From NCBI GenBank assembly GCA_036752465.1, contig DAIOSQ010000086.1, forward strand, positions 1-8,338: a DNA stretch of 8,338 nt, in the 5' to 3' direction. The number at the start of each line of letters is the position of its first letter. Position 1 is the first letter of the stretch. The translations under genes and the position numbers were made by a program. The notes under the pieces are model-generated. The model was not told where the DNA came from. It saw only the letters and a program-made list of their open reading frames with translations, and ran no database searches. Positions 1-5,122 of the stretch are shown here, in pieces. This DNA comes from DAIOSQ01 sp036752465. Its GTDB lineage: Bacteria > Pseudomonadota > Gammaproteobacteria > Legionellales > Legionellaceae.

Positions 1-326
1 TCAAATACATCAATGTTCGCAAATTGTTTGAATAAAACTGCTTTCCCCTCCATCACCGGCTTACTGGCCAGCGCACCAACATTACCCAGCCCAAGTACAG
101 CGGTACCATTGGTGATGACTGCGACCAGATTTCCTTTAGCGGTATAACGGTAGGCATCTTCTGGATTTTTAGCAATTTCCAGCACTGGCTCAGCAACGCC
201 TGGAGTGTATGCCAACGACAAATCTTCTTGCGATAATGTCGGCTTAGTCACATGTACTGCTAGTTTTCCAGGTATTGGAAACTCATGATAATGCAGCGCT
301 TTCTGTTTTAACGTTTGTTCACTCAA
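1..326 (-). CDS. maeB: Malic enzyme, N-terminal part (cut by the left window edge)
   Basis: This is the first 108 codons of a malic enzyme, which oxidatively decarboxylates malate to pyruvate and feeds NAD(P)H and pyruvate to central metabolism. The visible protein has the family's N-terminal segment: HEFPIPGKL (14-22), SLAYTPGVAEP (37-47) with the likely catalytic Tyr40, YTAKGNLVAVITNGTAVLGLGN (from 61), and KPVMEGKAVLFK (89-100) with the likely catalytic Lys95, ending FANIDVFD at the edge. It matches the MaeB (NADP-type) branch more than the eukaryote-like MaeA branch. Cofactor preference cannot be read here, and neither can the presence of the C-terminal phosphotransacetylase-like domain, because the rest is outside the window. 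I chose the TTG at 326-324, giving MSEQTLKQKALHYHEF, because AAGAGG lies 9 nt upstream and the protein then begins as in homologues. An in-frame GTG nine bases upstream (335-333) is the alternative, but it directly abuts that AAGAGG. Confidence 0.9.
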   Translation of the reverse strand, partial: MSEQTLKQKALHYHEFPIPGKLAVHVTKPTLSQEDLSLAYTPGVAEPVLEIAKNPEDAYRYTAKGNLVAVITNGTAVLGLGNVGALASKPVMEGKAVLFKQFANIDVF

Positions 327-335
327 AATATGCAC

Positions 336-341
336 CCTCTT
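336..341 (-). promoter_or_regulatory. Ribosome binding site deciding the malic enzyme TTG start
   Basis: AAGAGG on the minus strand sits 9 nt before the TTG at 326-324 and directly against the in-frame GTG at 335-333. The spacing favours TTG as the real start. Confidence 0.5.
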
Positions 342-442
342 AGTAAATCCCTAACACTGAACAGAGTCAGTCGTAATTCAATCAGTCTCAAAGAAAAGTA
401 GCCATCATGCTGCAGCCATGCCGCAAATAAGCTGAATACTTA

Positions 443-455
443 CTTTGTATCAAAG
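443..455. repeat. 13-bp perfect dyad CTTTG-TAT-CAAAG in the malic enzyme upstream region
   Basis: A perfect 5-3-5 inverted repeat lies about 117 bp upstream of the malic enzyme start, in the 231-bp non-coding gap between rpmE and malic enzyme (327-557). On the minus strand it contains TTGATA, which could act as a -35 element, but I see no good -10 at the right distance. It could be an operator or chance. Nothing else in this gap is convincing: there is no second ORF with a ribosome site, and no GC-rich hairpin plus T-run to end rpmE, although a run of seven T on the minus strand follows the rpmE stop. Confidence 0.25.
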
Positions 456-557
456 CACGCCTGTATTTTGCGCGATTTCTGAGCAAGTCTATGCGTTCAA
501 CGGATGTCTAGATATTTCTCTGTATAGTTACGATATGGCGCAAAATAAAAAAACCAG

Positions 558-794
558 CTACTCTTGATTTTGATCTTGAGGTTGCATTTGCTCTCGGGCT
601 TTGTAACGATCACGGAATTTTTGAACACGACCGGCAGTATCAACCAGTTTCTGTTTGCCAGTGTAAAATGGATGACAATTTGCACAAACTTCAATATTCA
701 AATCTCCAGCCAATGTCGAACGGGTTTCGAATGTATGCCCACAGCTGCAGGTCACAGTGATCACGTCGTAGTTTGGGTGAATCGATGTTTTCAT
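558..794 (-). CDS. rpmE: 50S ribosomal protein L31, zinc-ribbon type
   Basis: The 78-residue product is ribosomal protein L31, a small protein of the large subunit that contributes to the bridge with the 30S head. The sequence starts MKTSIHPNYDVITVTCSCGHTF and carries the four zinc-ligand cysteines of the C+ form: Cys16, Cys18, Cys37 and Cys40 (CSC, then CANC). These are followed by HPFYTGKQKLVDTAGRVQKF, a hallmark of the family. The tail (residues 65-78) is polar and rich in Gln, Glu and Asp. The frame stays open upstream as far as 902, but the 36 extra residues match nothing in L31, while the ATG at 794 gives the canonical start and has an AGAGAG-like ribosome site just upstream. It appears to be a single-gene unit with its own promoter. 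No zinc-free paralogue (ykgM type) is visible here. Confidence 0.97.
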   Translation of the reverse strand: MKTSIHPNYDVITVTCSCGHTFETRSTLAGDLNIEVCANCHPFYTGKQKLVDTAGRVQKFRDRYKAREQMQPQDQNQE

Positions 795-840
795 AAAACA
801 CTCTCTGAGGTTAATGGGTTGAATACTAATGCACAATATA

Positions 841-855
841 TGAGCAATATACTCA
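841..855. repeat. Imperfect 15-bp dyad over the rpmE -10 box
   Basis: TGAG-CAATATA-CTCA has perfect 4-bp arms and overlaps the predicted -10 hexamer of rpmE (846-851). The position would suit a repressor site, but the arms are short and AT-rich sequence gives such dyads by chance. It has no resemblance to a regulator site I can name. Confidence 0.25.
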
Positions 856-874
856 TTAATAGAATGACCGTGAA
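846..874 (-). promoter_or_regulatory. Candidate sigma70 promoter of rpmE
   Basis: On the minus strand, TTCACG (874-869; 4 of 6 to TTGACA) and TATATT (851-846; 5 of 6 to TATAAT) are separated by exactly 17 bp. Transcription would start near 839, giving a leader of about 45 nt before the rpmE ATG. The prediction comes from motif and spacing only. Confidence 0.5.
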
Positions 875-933
875 AGATAACAGATCCTTCGCATGAAATC
901 AAATACTCTTAATCCTAATCACGAAATTTGCTT

Positions 934-960
934 GCTAACAACAACTGGCTCCGAAGCCAG
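934..960 (-). terminator. Candidate intrinsic terminator after xthA
   Basis: On the minus strand, CTGGCT-TCGG-AGCCAG (960-945) forms a perfect 6-bp stem with a four-base loop, then runs into TTGTTGTTAG. It lies 25 bp beyond the xthA stop and before the rpmE promoter, the expected place to end the hslV-to-xthA unit. The T-run is interrupted by G residues, so termination may be incomplete. Confidence 0.55.
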
Positions 961-984
961 CAACATTCATGCACCGCAGCGCCA

Positions 985-1794
985 TCATCCCGGCACCGCA
1001 CAGTTGACCTTGAGTGCATCATCGCCAGCGATCAGTTTCACCCACACCGGGGCGTGATCAGATGGTTGATCTGCTGTTCGTGTAGTTTTATCGATACCAC
1101 TCTCAGGACAGGCTGCGGCCAATTTTGCACTCAAGAGAATGTGGTCGATCCTCAACCCTCGATTGCGTCTAAATGATTGCATGCGATAATCCCACCAGCT
1201 AAACAGAACATCTTGCGCGTGGTGCAGACGAAAACTATCGTGTAAGCCCAAAGCCAAAATTTGCTGAAATGCTGCGCGCTCTGGCGGACTTACCAGCACG
1301 CAGCCGGCCCACTCAGCGGGATCATGCACATCTTTGTCTTCAGGCGCAATATTAAAGTCCCCCAGCACCACCAGTCGGGCATAAGCTTGTAGCTCCTGGC
1401 GCACCAATTCATGCGCTCGCGCCAGCCACTCCATTTTGTAGCTATATTTTTCAGTATCAACGGCCGCCCCATTAGGCACGTAAAAATTGAGAACGCGTAT
1501 GCCATCAATAGTAGCCGCTATCACCCGTTTTTGTTGATCCAGATAAGATGTGATGCCATATGCCACCTGCTCTATCGGGTATTTACTGATGATGGCAACG
1601 CCGTTATAAGCTTTTTGTCCACTATAAACGACCTGGTATCCTATTTGATTAAAAGCATCTTCTGGAAAGTGTTCATCCACCACTTTGGTTTCTTGTAACG
1701 CAAGTATGTCTACCTGCTGACTCACCAACCATTCCAGTACCTGAGGCAACCGTACTTTGATAGAATTGACATTCCAGCTAGCCAACTTAAGCAC
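985..1794 (-). CDS. xthA: Exodeoxyribonuclease III, E. coli XthA-like AP endonuclease
   Basis: This Mg-dependent enzyme of the exonuclease III/APE1 fold cuts DNA 5' of abasic sites and removes 3' blocking groups in base-excision repair. The 269-residue protein (E. coli XthA is 268) keeps all catalytic motifs: SWNVN with Asn8, LQETK with Glu35, NFYVPNG with Tyr105, GDFNIAPEDKDVHDP with Asp146 and Asn148, NRGLRIDHILLS with Asp217, and SDHAPV with Asp246 and His247. FSWWDYR..NRGLRID marks the XthA branch. The frame allows an ATG at 1806, but I prefer the GTG at 1794. GGAG stands 6 nt before it, the protein then begins MLKLASWNVNSIK as in homologues, and the ATG has no ribosome site. With this start it overlaps the stop of the preceding AP endonuclease gene by 8 bp, implying translational coupling. 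It is the last gene of the hslV-hslU-wrbA-xth-xthA run. Confidence 0.93.
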   Translation of the reverse strand: MLKLASWNVNSIKVRLPQVLEWLVSQQVDILALQETKVVDEHFPEDAFNQIGYQVVYSGQKAYNGVAIISKYPIEQVAYGITSYLDQQKRVIAATIDGIRVLNFYVPNGAAVDTEKYSYKMEWLARAHELVRQELQAYARLVVLGDFNIAPEDKDVHDPAEWAGCVLVSPPERAAFQQILALGLHDSFRLHHAQDVLFSWWDYRMQSFRRNRGLRIDHILLSAKLAAACPESGIDKTTRTADQPSDHAPVWVKLIAGDDALKVNCAVPG

Positions 1795-2572
1795 ATAGGT
1801 CTCCATGATAATCTATTAATAAAGGGGCATGATCAGAAAAGCGCTGATCTTTGTATATGTGGACCGCTGCAACCCGTTCACGCAGCGCAGGTGTGGTCAC
1901 TTGATAATCTATCCGCCAACCGACATTTTTGTCCCAGGCCTGACCACGGTTGGACCACCACGTATACTCCTCGGGATTTTGATTGCGCACGCGGAATGCG
2001 TCGACAAAACCCATCTCACCAAATAACTTGTCTAGCCATGCTCGCTCTTGCGGTAAAAAACCTGAGTTATTTTGATTGCTACGCCAATTTTTAAGATCAG
2101 CGTTTTGATGTGCGATATTATAGTCACCACAGACAATCAACTCACGTCCTTGATTTTTTAAATACAACAAATGTATCGCAAATTGCGCAAGAAAATCGAA
2201 CTTAATTGCTTGCCGCTCTGCACCGCTGGTTCCAGAGGGTAAATACACCGATAGCACGCTGATTTTAGCATAATCATACTGAATATAGCGGCCTTCGGTG
2301 TCAGCATGCAGGTAATCCATGCTTTTGATGATAGCGTTTGGTTTTTGGCGCGCGTAAATCGCCACCCCACTGTAACCCTTCTTTGCCGCATCCGCATAGT
2401 CACAATAGTACCCTGCAGGGAAGTAGGTCTCGCTGTCAATAAGCAATTGTTCTTGTTGTGCTTTGGTTTCTTGGATGCAAACAAAATCTGCATTTTGTTG
2501 CGTTAACCAAGTAAAGAATCCTTTACGATGGGCCGCACGAATACCATTCGCATTAAAACTAATCACTCTCAT
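1787..2572 (-). CDS. Second exonuclease III-family AP endonuclease (ExoA/Crc-like branch)
   Basis: The 261-residue protein has the same fold and motifs as its downstream neighbour but belongs to another branch. Its active site looks complete: Asn7 (FNANG), Glu35 (CIQETK), Tyr110 (VYLPSG), Asp150 and Asn152 (GDYNIAH), Asp222 (GWRIDYQV) and Asp247-His248 (SDHAPL). GYYCDYADAAKKGYSGVAIY, LKNWR, FLPQERAWLD and GWRIDYQVTTP are shared with the ExoA branch that includes the Pseudomonas regulator Crc. Crc itself has lost these catalytic residues, as I recall it (QDT, GSLYVAH and SQHAPL in place of QETK, GDYNIAH and SDHAPL). This one should therefore be an active AP endonuclease/3' repair nuclease and not a translational repressor, although substrate preference is unknown. 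The start ATG overlaps the wrbA stop (ATGA) with no clear ribosome site, suggesting coupled translation. Automatic annotation may call it xthA, exoA or crc. Confidence 0.93.
   Translation of the reverse strand: MRVISFNANGIRAAHRKGFFTWLTQQNADFVCIQETKAQQEQLLIDSETYFPAGYYCDYADAAKKGYSGVAIYARQKPNAIIKSMDYLHADTEGRYIQYDYAKISVLSVYLPSGTSGAERQAIKFDFLAQFAIHLLYLKNQGRELIVCGDYNIAHQNADLKNWRSNQNNSGFLPQERAWLDKLFGEMGFVDAFRVRNQNPEEYTWWSNRGQAWDKNVGWRIDYQVTTPALRERVAAVHIYKDQRFSDHAPLLIDYHGDLCA
1801..1804 (-). promoter_or_regulatory. Ribosome binding site deciding the xthA GTG start
   Basis: GGAG on the minus strand lies 6 nt ahead of the GTG at 1794-1792. It overlaps the competing upstream ATG (1806-1804), which itself has no purine-rich element before it. 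Confidence 0.6.
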
Positions 2573-3165
2573 TGGGGCGTCAATTTTAGAGCCAATCGCG
2601 CCAAGCGCTCCCCGAGATGCTTTGCTTGTATTATTTCATCCGTACTGAGTACGTGATCATTATTGGCACCTGCCACATGGGTCACTCCATAGGGGGTACC
2701 ACCGGTTATGGTGTTATTCAATGCCACTTCGGTGTACGGCTGGCCTACCATGACCATACCATGGTGCAACAACGGTAACATCATGCTCATTAAAGTAGTT
2801 TCTTGACCACCATGCATCGAGCTTGAGGAAGTAAACACGCAAGCTGGCTTATCCACCAAATCACCGGCTAGCCATAACTCTCCGGTACCATCCAGGAAGT
2901 ATTTGAGCGGCGCAGCCATATTGCCAAAACGGGTCGGACTGCCTAGTGCCAATGCGCTGCAATGACGCAGGTCCTCTAAGGTGACATAGGGTGCCCCGCT
3001 GTCTGGCACCGCTGGATCGACCGCCTCAACGGTAGTCGATACCGGTGGAACTGTTCTTAATCTTGCCTCTATCCCTTCGACAAATCCTACACCGCGGGCT
3101 ATGTATTGTGCTAACTCTTTTACTGCACCTGTGCGCGAATAATACAGAATCAAAACATGTGCCAT
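2569..3165 (-). CDS. wrbA: NAD(P)H:quinone oxidoreductase, WrbA family (type IV)
   Basis: WrbA proteins are flavodoxin-fold FMN enzymes that pass two electrons from NAD(P)H to quinones, avoiding semiquinone radicals; they are typically tetrameric and cytosolic. The 198-residue length equals that of E. coli WrbA. Visible landmarks are the FMN phosphate loop YYSRTGAV (8-15), RLRTVPPVS (35-43), the flavin-contacting GSPTRFGNMAAPLKYFLDGTG (75-95), TSSSSMHGGQETTL (112-125), LPLLHHGMVMVG (130-141) and GTPYGVTHVAG near the C-terminus. The start is well supported: AAGGAG lies 7 nt before the ATG, within the 12-bp gap after the hslU stop. The gene overlaps the next one (AP endonuclease) by 4 bp, so it is probably cotranscribed with hslVU and the repair genes. 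Its physiological quinone cannot be read from sequence. Confidence 0.95.
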   Translation of the reverse strand: MAHVLILYYSRTGAVKELAQYIARGVGFVEGIEARLRTVPPVSTTVEAVDPAVPDSGAPYVTLEDLRHCSALALGSPTRFGNMAAPLKYFLDGTGELWLAGDLVDKPACVFTSSSSMHGGQETTLMSMMLPLLHHGMVMVGQPYTEVALNNTITGGTPYGVTHVAGANNDHVLSTDEIIQAKHLGERLARLALKLTPQ

Positions 3166-3177
3166 GATATAGCTCCT

Positions 3178-4512
3178 TTATAAAATGTACCGTGCCAAAT
3201 CCTCATCTGCCACCAGCAGCCCCAAAAAGCGGTCAACATAAGCAAAATCGACATGCACCGTTTCATCACAGCGATCCGTTGCTTCAAAAGAGACAGTTTC
3301 CAGCAATCTTTCCATAACTGTATACAAACGACGCGCACCAATATTTTCGGTCAGCTCATTGACTTGCCATGCAACTTCTGCAATCCGGCGGATACCGGTT
3401 TCATCAAAGGTTAATCCCAGTCCTTCTGTCGCCATCAAGGCCGCGTATTGCTCCGTCAAAGATGCGCTGGGTTCGGTTAATATGCGGACAAAATCTTCTA
3501 CGGTCAAAGCTGACAATTCAACCCGAATAGGCAAGCGCCCTTGTAATTCAGCAATTAAATCGGAAGGCTTGGCAACATGAAACGCACCCGAAGCAATAAA
3601 CAGGATATGATCCGATTTGATCATGCCATATTTAGTGGAAACCGTGCAACCTTCCACCAACGGGAGTAAATCGCGCTGCACCCCCTCTCGCGAAACATCG
3701 CCACCCTGCTCCGCACGTTTCGCAACCTTATCAATCTCATCAATAAATACGATGCCATTTTGTTCGATGTTGTCGATAGCACGTGTCTTAAGATCATCTT
3801 CGTTGATAAGCTTGCCTGCTTCTTCTTCGCACAGCAATTTGAGTGCTTTGCGTATGGTAAGCTTACGCGTTTTCGTGCGCCCCGTGCCCATTTGCTGAAA
3901 CAAACTTTGCAATTGATTGGTCATATCCTCCATTCCAGGAGGCGCCATGATTTCAACGCCAACGGGCGAAGTGGCGAGCTCAATGTCAATTTCAGTGTCA
4001 TCTAACAACCCGTCACGCAACTGTTTTCTAAAATTATGCCTGGCTGCAGATTCTTTTTCTTGCGGTGACAATTGACCACGTGCTGGCGGCAATAGTACAT
4101 CTAAAACTCTATCTTCGGCAGCATCTTGTGCCGGCTGCTGCACCTTTTTTATCGCGATTTCTCGTTCTTGTTTAATCGCTACATCGGCCAAATCGCGAAT
4201 AATCGAATCCACATCCCGCCCGACATAGCCTATTTCAGTAAATTTAGTTGCCTCTACTTTGATAAAAGGTGCTTCTGCCAATTTTGCTAGACGACGCGCA
4301 ATTTCCGTCTTGCCAACCCCAGTCGGGCCAATCATCAAAATGTTTTTCGGCATAATTTCATTGCGCAGCACTGGATCTTCGATTTGCATTCTACGCCATC
4401 GATTCCGCAAAGCTATGGCCACAGCTCGCTTGGCATCCTCCTGCCCAATAATATGCTTATCTAATTCTTGTACAATTTCACGCGGTGTCATGACCGCCTT
4501 AATATCACTCAC
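3178..4512 (-). CDS. hslU: HslU, ATPase subunit of the HslVU protease
   Basis: HslU (ClpY) is the AAA+ unfoldase that feeds proteins into the HslV peptidase. The protein is 444 residues with the start used here (443 in E. coli). It shows MTPREIVQELDKHIIGQ at the N-terminus, Walker A GPTGVGKT (62-69), the substrate-gripping pore loop GYVG (95-98), the variable I-domain (about 110-245), Walker B IVFIDE (254-259), DVSREGVQRDLLPLVEG, the sensor/arginine region ENIGARRL, and the C-terminal DEDLARYIL tail that docks into HslV. The longest frame begins at a TTG (4533), but the GTG at 4512 has GGAAGG 5 nt before it and gives MSDIKAVMTPREIV, close to the E. coli start. That places an 8-bp overlap (GTGAGTGA) with the hslV stop, a typical coupled arrangement for the two subunits. 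Met8 at 4491 is a further in-frame possibility. Confidence 0.97.
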   Translation of the reverse strand: MSDIKAVMTPREIVQELDKHIIGQEDAKRAVAIALRNRWRRMQIEDPVLRNEIMPKNILMIGPTGVGKTEIARRLAKLAEAPFIKVEATKFTEIGYVGRDVDSIIRDLADVAIKQEREIAIKKVQQPAQDAAEDRVLDVLLPPARGQLSPQEKESAARHNFRKQLRDGLLDDTEIDIELATSPVGVEIMAPPGMEDMTNQLQSLFQQMGTGRTKTRKLTIRKALKLLCEEEAGKLINEDDLKTRAIDNIEQNGIVFIDEIDKVAKRAEQGGDVSREGVQRDLLPLVEGCTVSTKYGMIKSDHILFIASGAFHVAKPSDLIAELQGRLPIRVELSALTVEDFVRILTEPSASLTEQYAALMATEGLGLTFDETGIRRIAEVAWQVNELTENIGARRLYTVMERLLETVSFEATDRCDETVHVDFAYVDRFLGLLVADEDLARYIL

Positions 4513-5053
4513 TCTGACCTTCCAATTCTTCAATGGTTATATGATGATTTGTATAGACGCAAATATTTGCAGCAATCGTCAGGGATTTTTGCACAATAGC
4601 TTTAGCCGACAATTTGGTATTTTCGAGCAATGCCGTGGCTGCTGCCTGCGCAAAAGGACCACCGGAACCTATCGCCATGATGCCCTCTTCTGGCTCAATA
4701 ACATCCCCGTTACCCGTAATAATCAAAGACGACTTTGCGTCCGCGACTGCTAATAGCGCCTCAAGACGTCGCAACAGTCGATCGGTGCGCCAATCTTTTG
4801 CTAATTCAACGGCTGCACGCACCAAATGGCCGTGATGCATTTCCAATTTTTTTTCAAAACGTTCAAACAGCGTAAATGCATCGGCCGTGCCTCCCGCAAA
4901 TCCAGCGATAATTTTGTCTTTATAAATACGCCTAACCTTGCGGGCATTGCCTTTCATGACTGTGTTGCCCAAACTGACCTGCCCATCACCACCCAAAGCT
5001 ACCTGATGACCACGCCTAACCGACAAAATGGTTGTGCCGCGAAATTGTTCCAA
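4505..5053 (-). CDS. hslV: HslV, threonine peptidase subunit of the HslVU protease
   Basis: HslV (ClpQ) forms the double-hexamer proteolytic chamber related to the proteasome beta subunit, with an N-terminal threonine as nucleophile. From the chosen TTG start the protein has 182 residues (176 in E. coli) and begins MEQFRGTTILSVRRG. The nucleophile is therefore expected to be Thr7 after loss of the six-residue MEQFRG segment, a short propeptide I recall from several beta- and gammaproteobacterial HslV proteins. Other landmarks are GGDGQVSLGNTVMKGNARKVRR, GFAGGTADAFTLFERFE, AKDWRTDRLLRRLEALL, ITGNGDVIEPE and IGSGGPFAQAAA. An in-frame GTG at 5065 would add MRHI. I favour the TTG because TGAGG stands 6 nt before it and the result matches homologues. 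hslU follows with an 8-bp overlap. A promoter and hairpin lie just upstream, after deoB. Confidence 0.96.
   Translation of the reverse strand: MEQFRGTTILSVRRGHQVALGGDGQVSLGNTVMKGNARKVRRIYKDKIIAGFAGGTADAFTLFERFEKKLEMHHGHLVRAAVELAKDWRTDRLLRRLEALLAVADAKSSLIITGNGDVIEPEEGIMAIGSGGPFAQAAATALLENTKLSAKAIVQKSLTIAANICVYTNHHITIEELEGQSE
4518..4523 (-). promoter_or_regulatory. Ribosome binding site deciding the hslU GTG start
   Basis: GGAAGG inside the end of hslV lies 5 nt before the GTG at 4512-4510. The competing TTG at 4533 has no comparable element. Confidence 0.55.
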
Positions 5054-5059
5054 AATATG

Positions 5060-5064
5060 CCTCA
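5060..5064 (-). promoter_or_regulatory. Ribosome binding site deciding the hslV TTG start
   Basis: TGAGG on the minus strand is 6 nt from the TTG at 5053-5051. It overlaps the competing GTG (5065-5063), which would need another site upstream where the sequence is CAACAACA. Confidence 0.55.
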
Positions 5065-5076
5065 CTGTTGTTGCAT

Positions 5077-5089
5077 CGCGAATATCGCG
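5077..5089 (-). promoter_or_regulatory. Perfect hairpin/dyad in the hslVU leader
   Basis: On the minus strand, CGCGA-TAT-TCGCG is a perfect 5-bp GC-rich stem with a three-base loop. It falls at or next to the start of transcription predicted from the upstream promoter, so it would form a 5'-terminal RNA hairpin or act as an operator. It is followed by ATGCAACAACAG with no T-run, so it does not look like a deoB terminator. In E. coli a stem-loop in the 5' untranslated region of hslVU (clpQY) is reported to support expression, so position and type agree with that precedent. Confidence 0.45.
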
Positions 5090-5094
5090 TTCTA

Positions 5095-5122
5095 TTAATA
5101 TTAAAATCTTTCATTTTGTCAA
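5095..5122 (-). promoter_or_regulatory. Candidate sigma70 promoter of hslVU
   Basis: A perfect TTGACA (5122-5117) is followed after 16 bp by TATTAA (5100-5095; 4 of 6), or after 17 bp by ATTAAT (4 of 6). The -35 box lies within the last sense codons of deoB (Leu-Thr) and the spacer covers the deoB stop. There is no CCCCAT-type -10, so a classical sigma32 heat-shock promoter, as drives hslVU in E. coli, is not seen. Confidence 0.45.

Noticed and set aside
530..580. Intrinsic terminator of rpmE
   Set aside because: A run of seven T follows the stop on the minus strand, but I could not find a GC-rich stem immediately before it.
564..896. Plus-strand open frame of 110 codons across rpmE
   Set aside because: It lies antisense to rpmE, whose L31 identity is clear. 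The translated sequence has no recognisable domain.
795..902. N-terminal extension of L31 by 36 residues
   Set aside because: The added residues match nothing in L31, cover the predicted promoter of rpmE, and the internal ATG has the canonical MKTSIHP start.
1787..2572. Calling the first AP endonuclease Crc, a catabolite repression regulator
   Set aside because: The residues lost in Crc (the Glu of QETK, the Asp and Asn of GDYN, the Asp of SDH) are all present, so a nuclease is the better call.
4259..4753. Long plus-strand open frame of 164 codons opposite hslU/hslV
   Set aside because: It spans the junction of two certain minus-strand genes, its product resembles no family, and such shadows are common opposite codon-biased genes.
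5077..5089. Hairpin as an intrinsic terminator for deoB
   Set aside because: No T-run follows on the minus strand, and the hairpin lies downstream of a promoter candidate, so a leader or operator role is more likely.
5060..5122. Sigma32 heat-shock promoter for hslVU
   Set aside because: CTTGAC resembles the start of a sigma32 -35 box, but no CCCCAT-like -10 occurs at 13-17 bp; a sigma70-type reading fits better.
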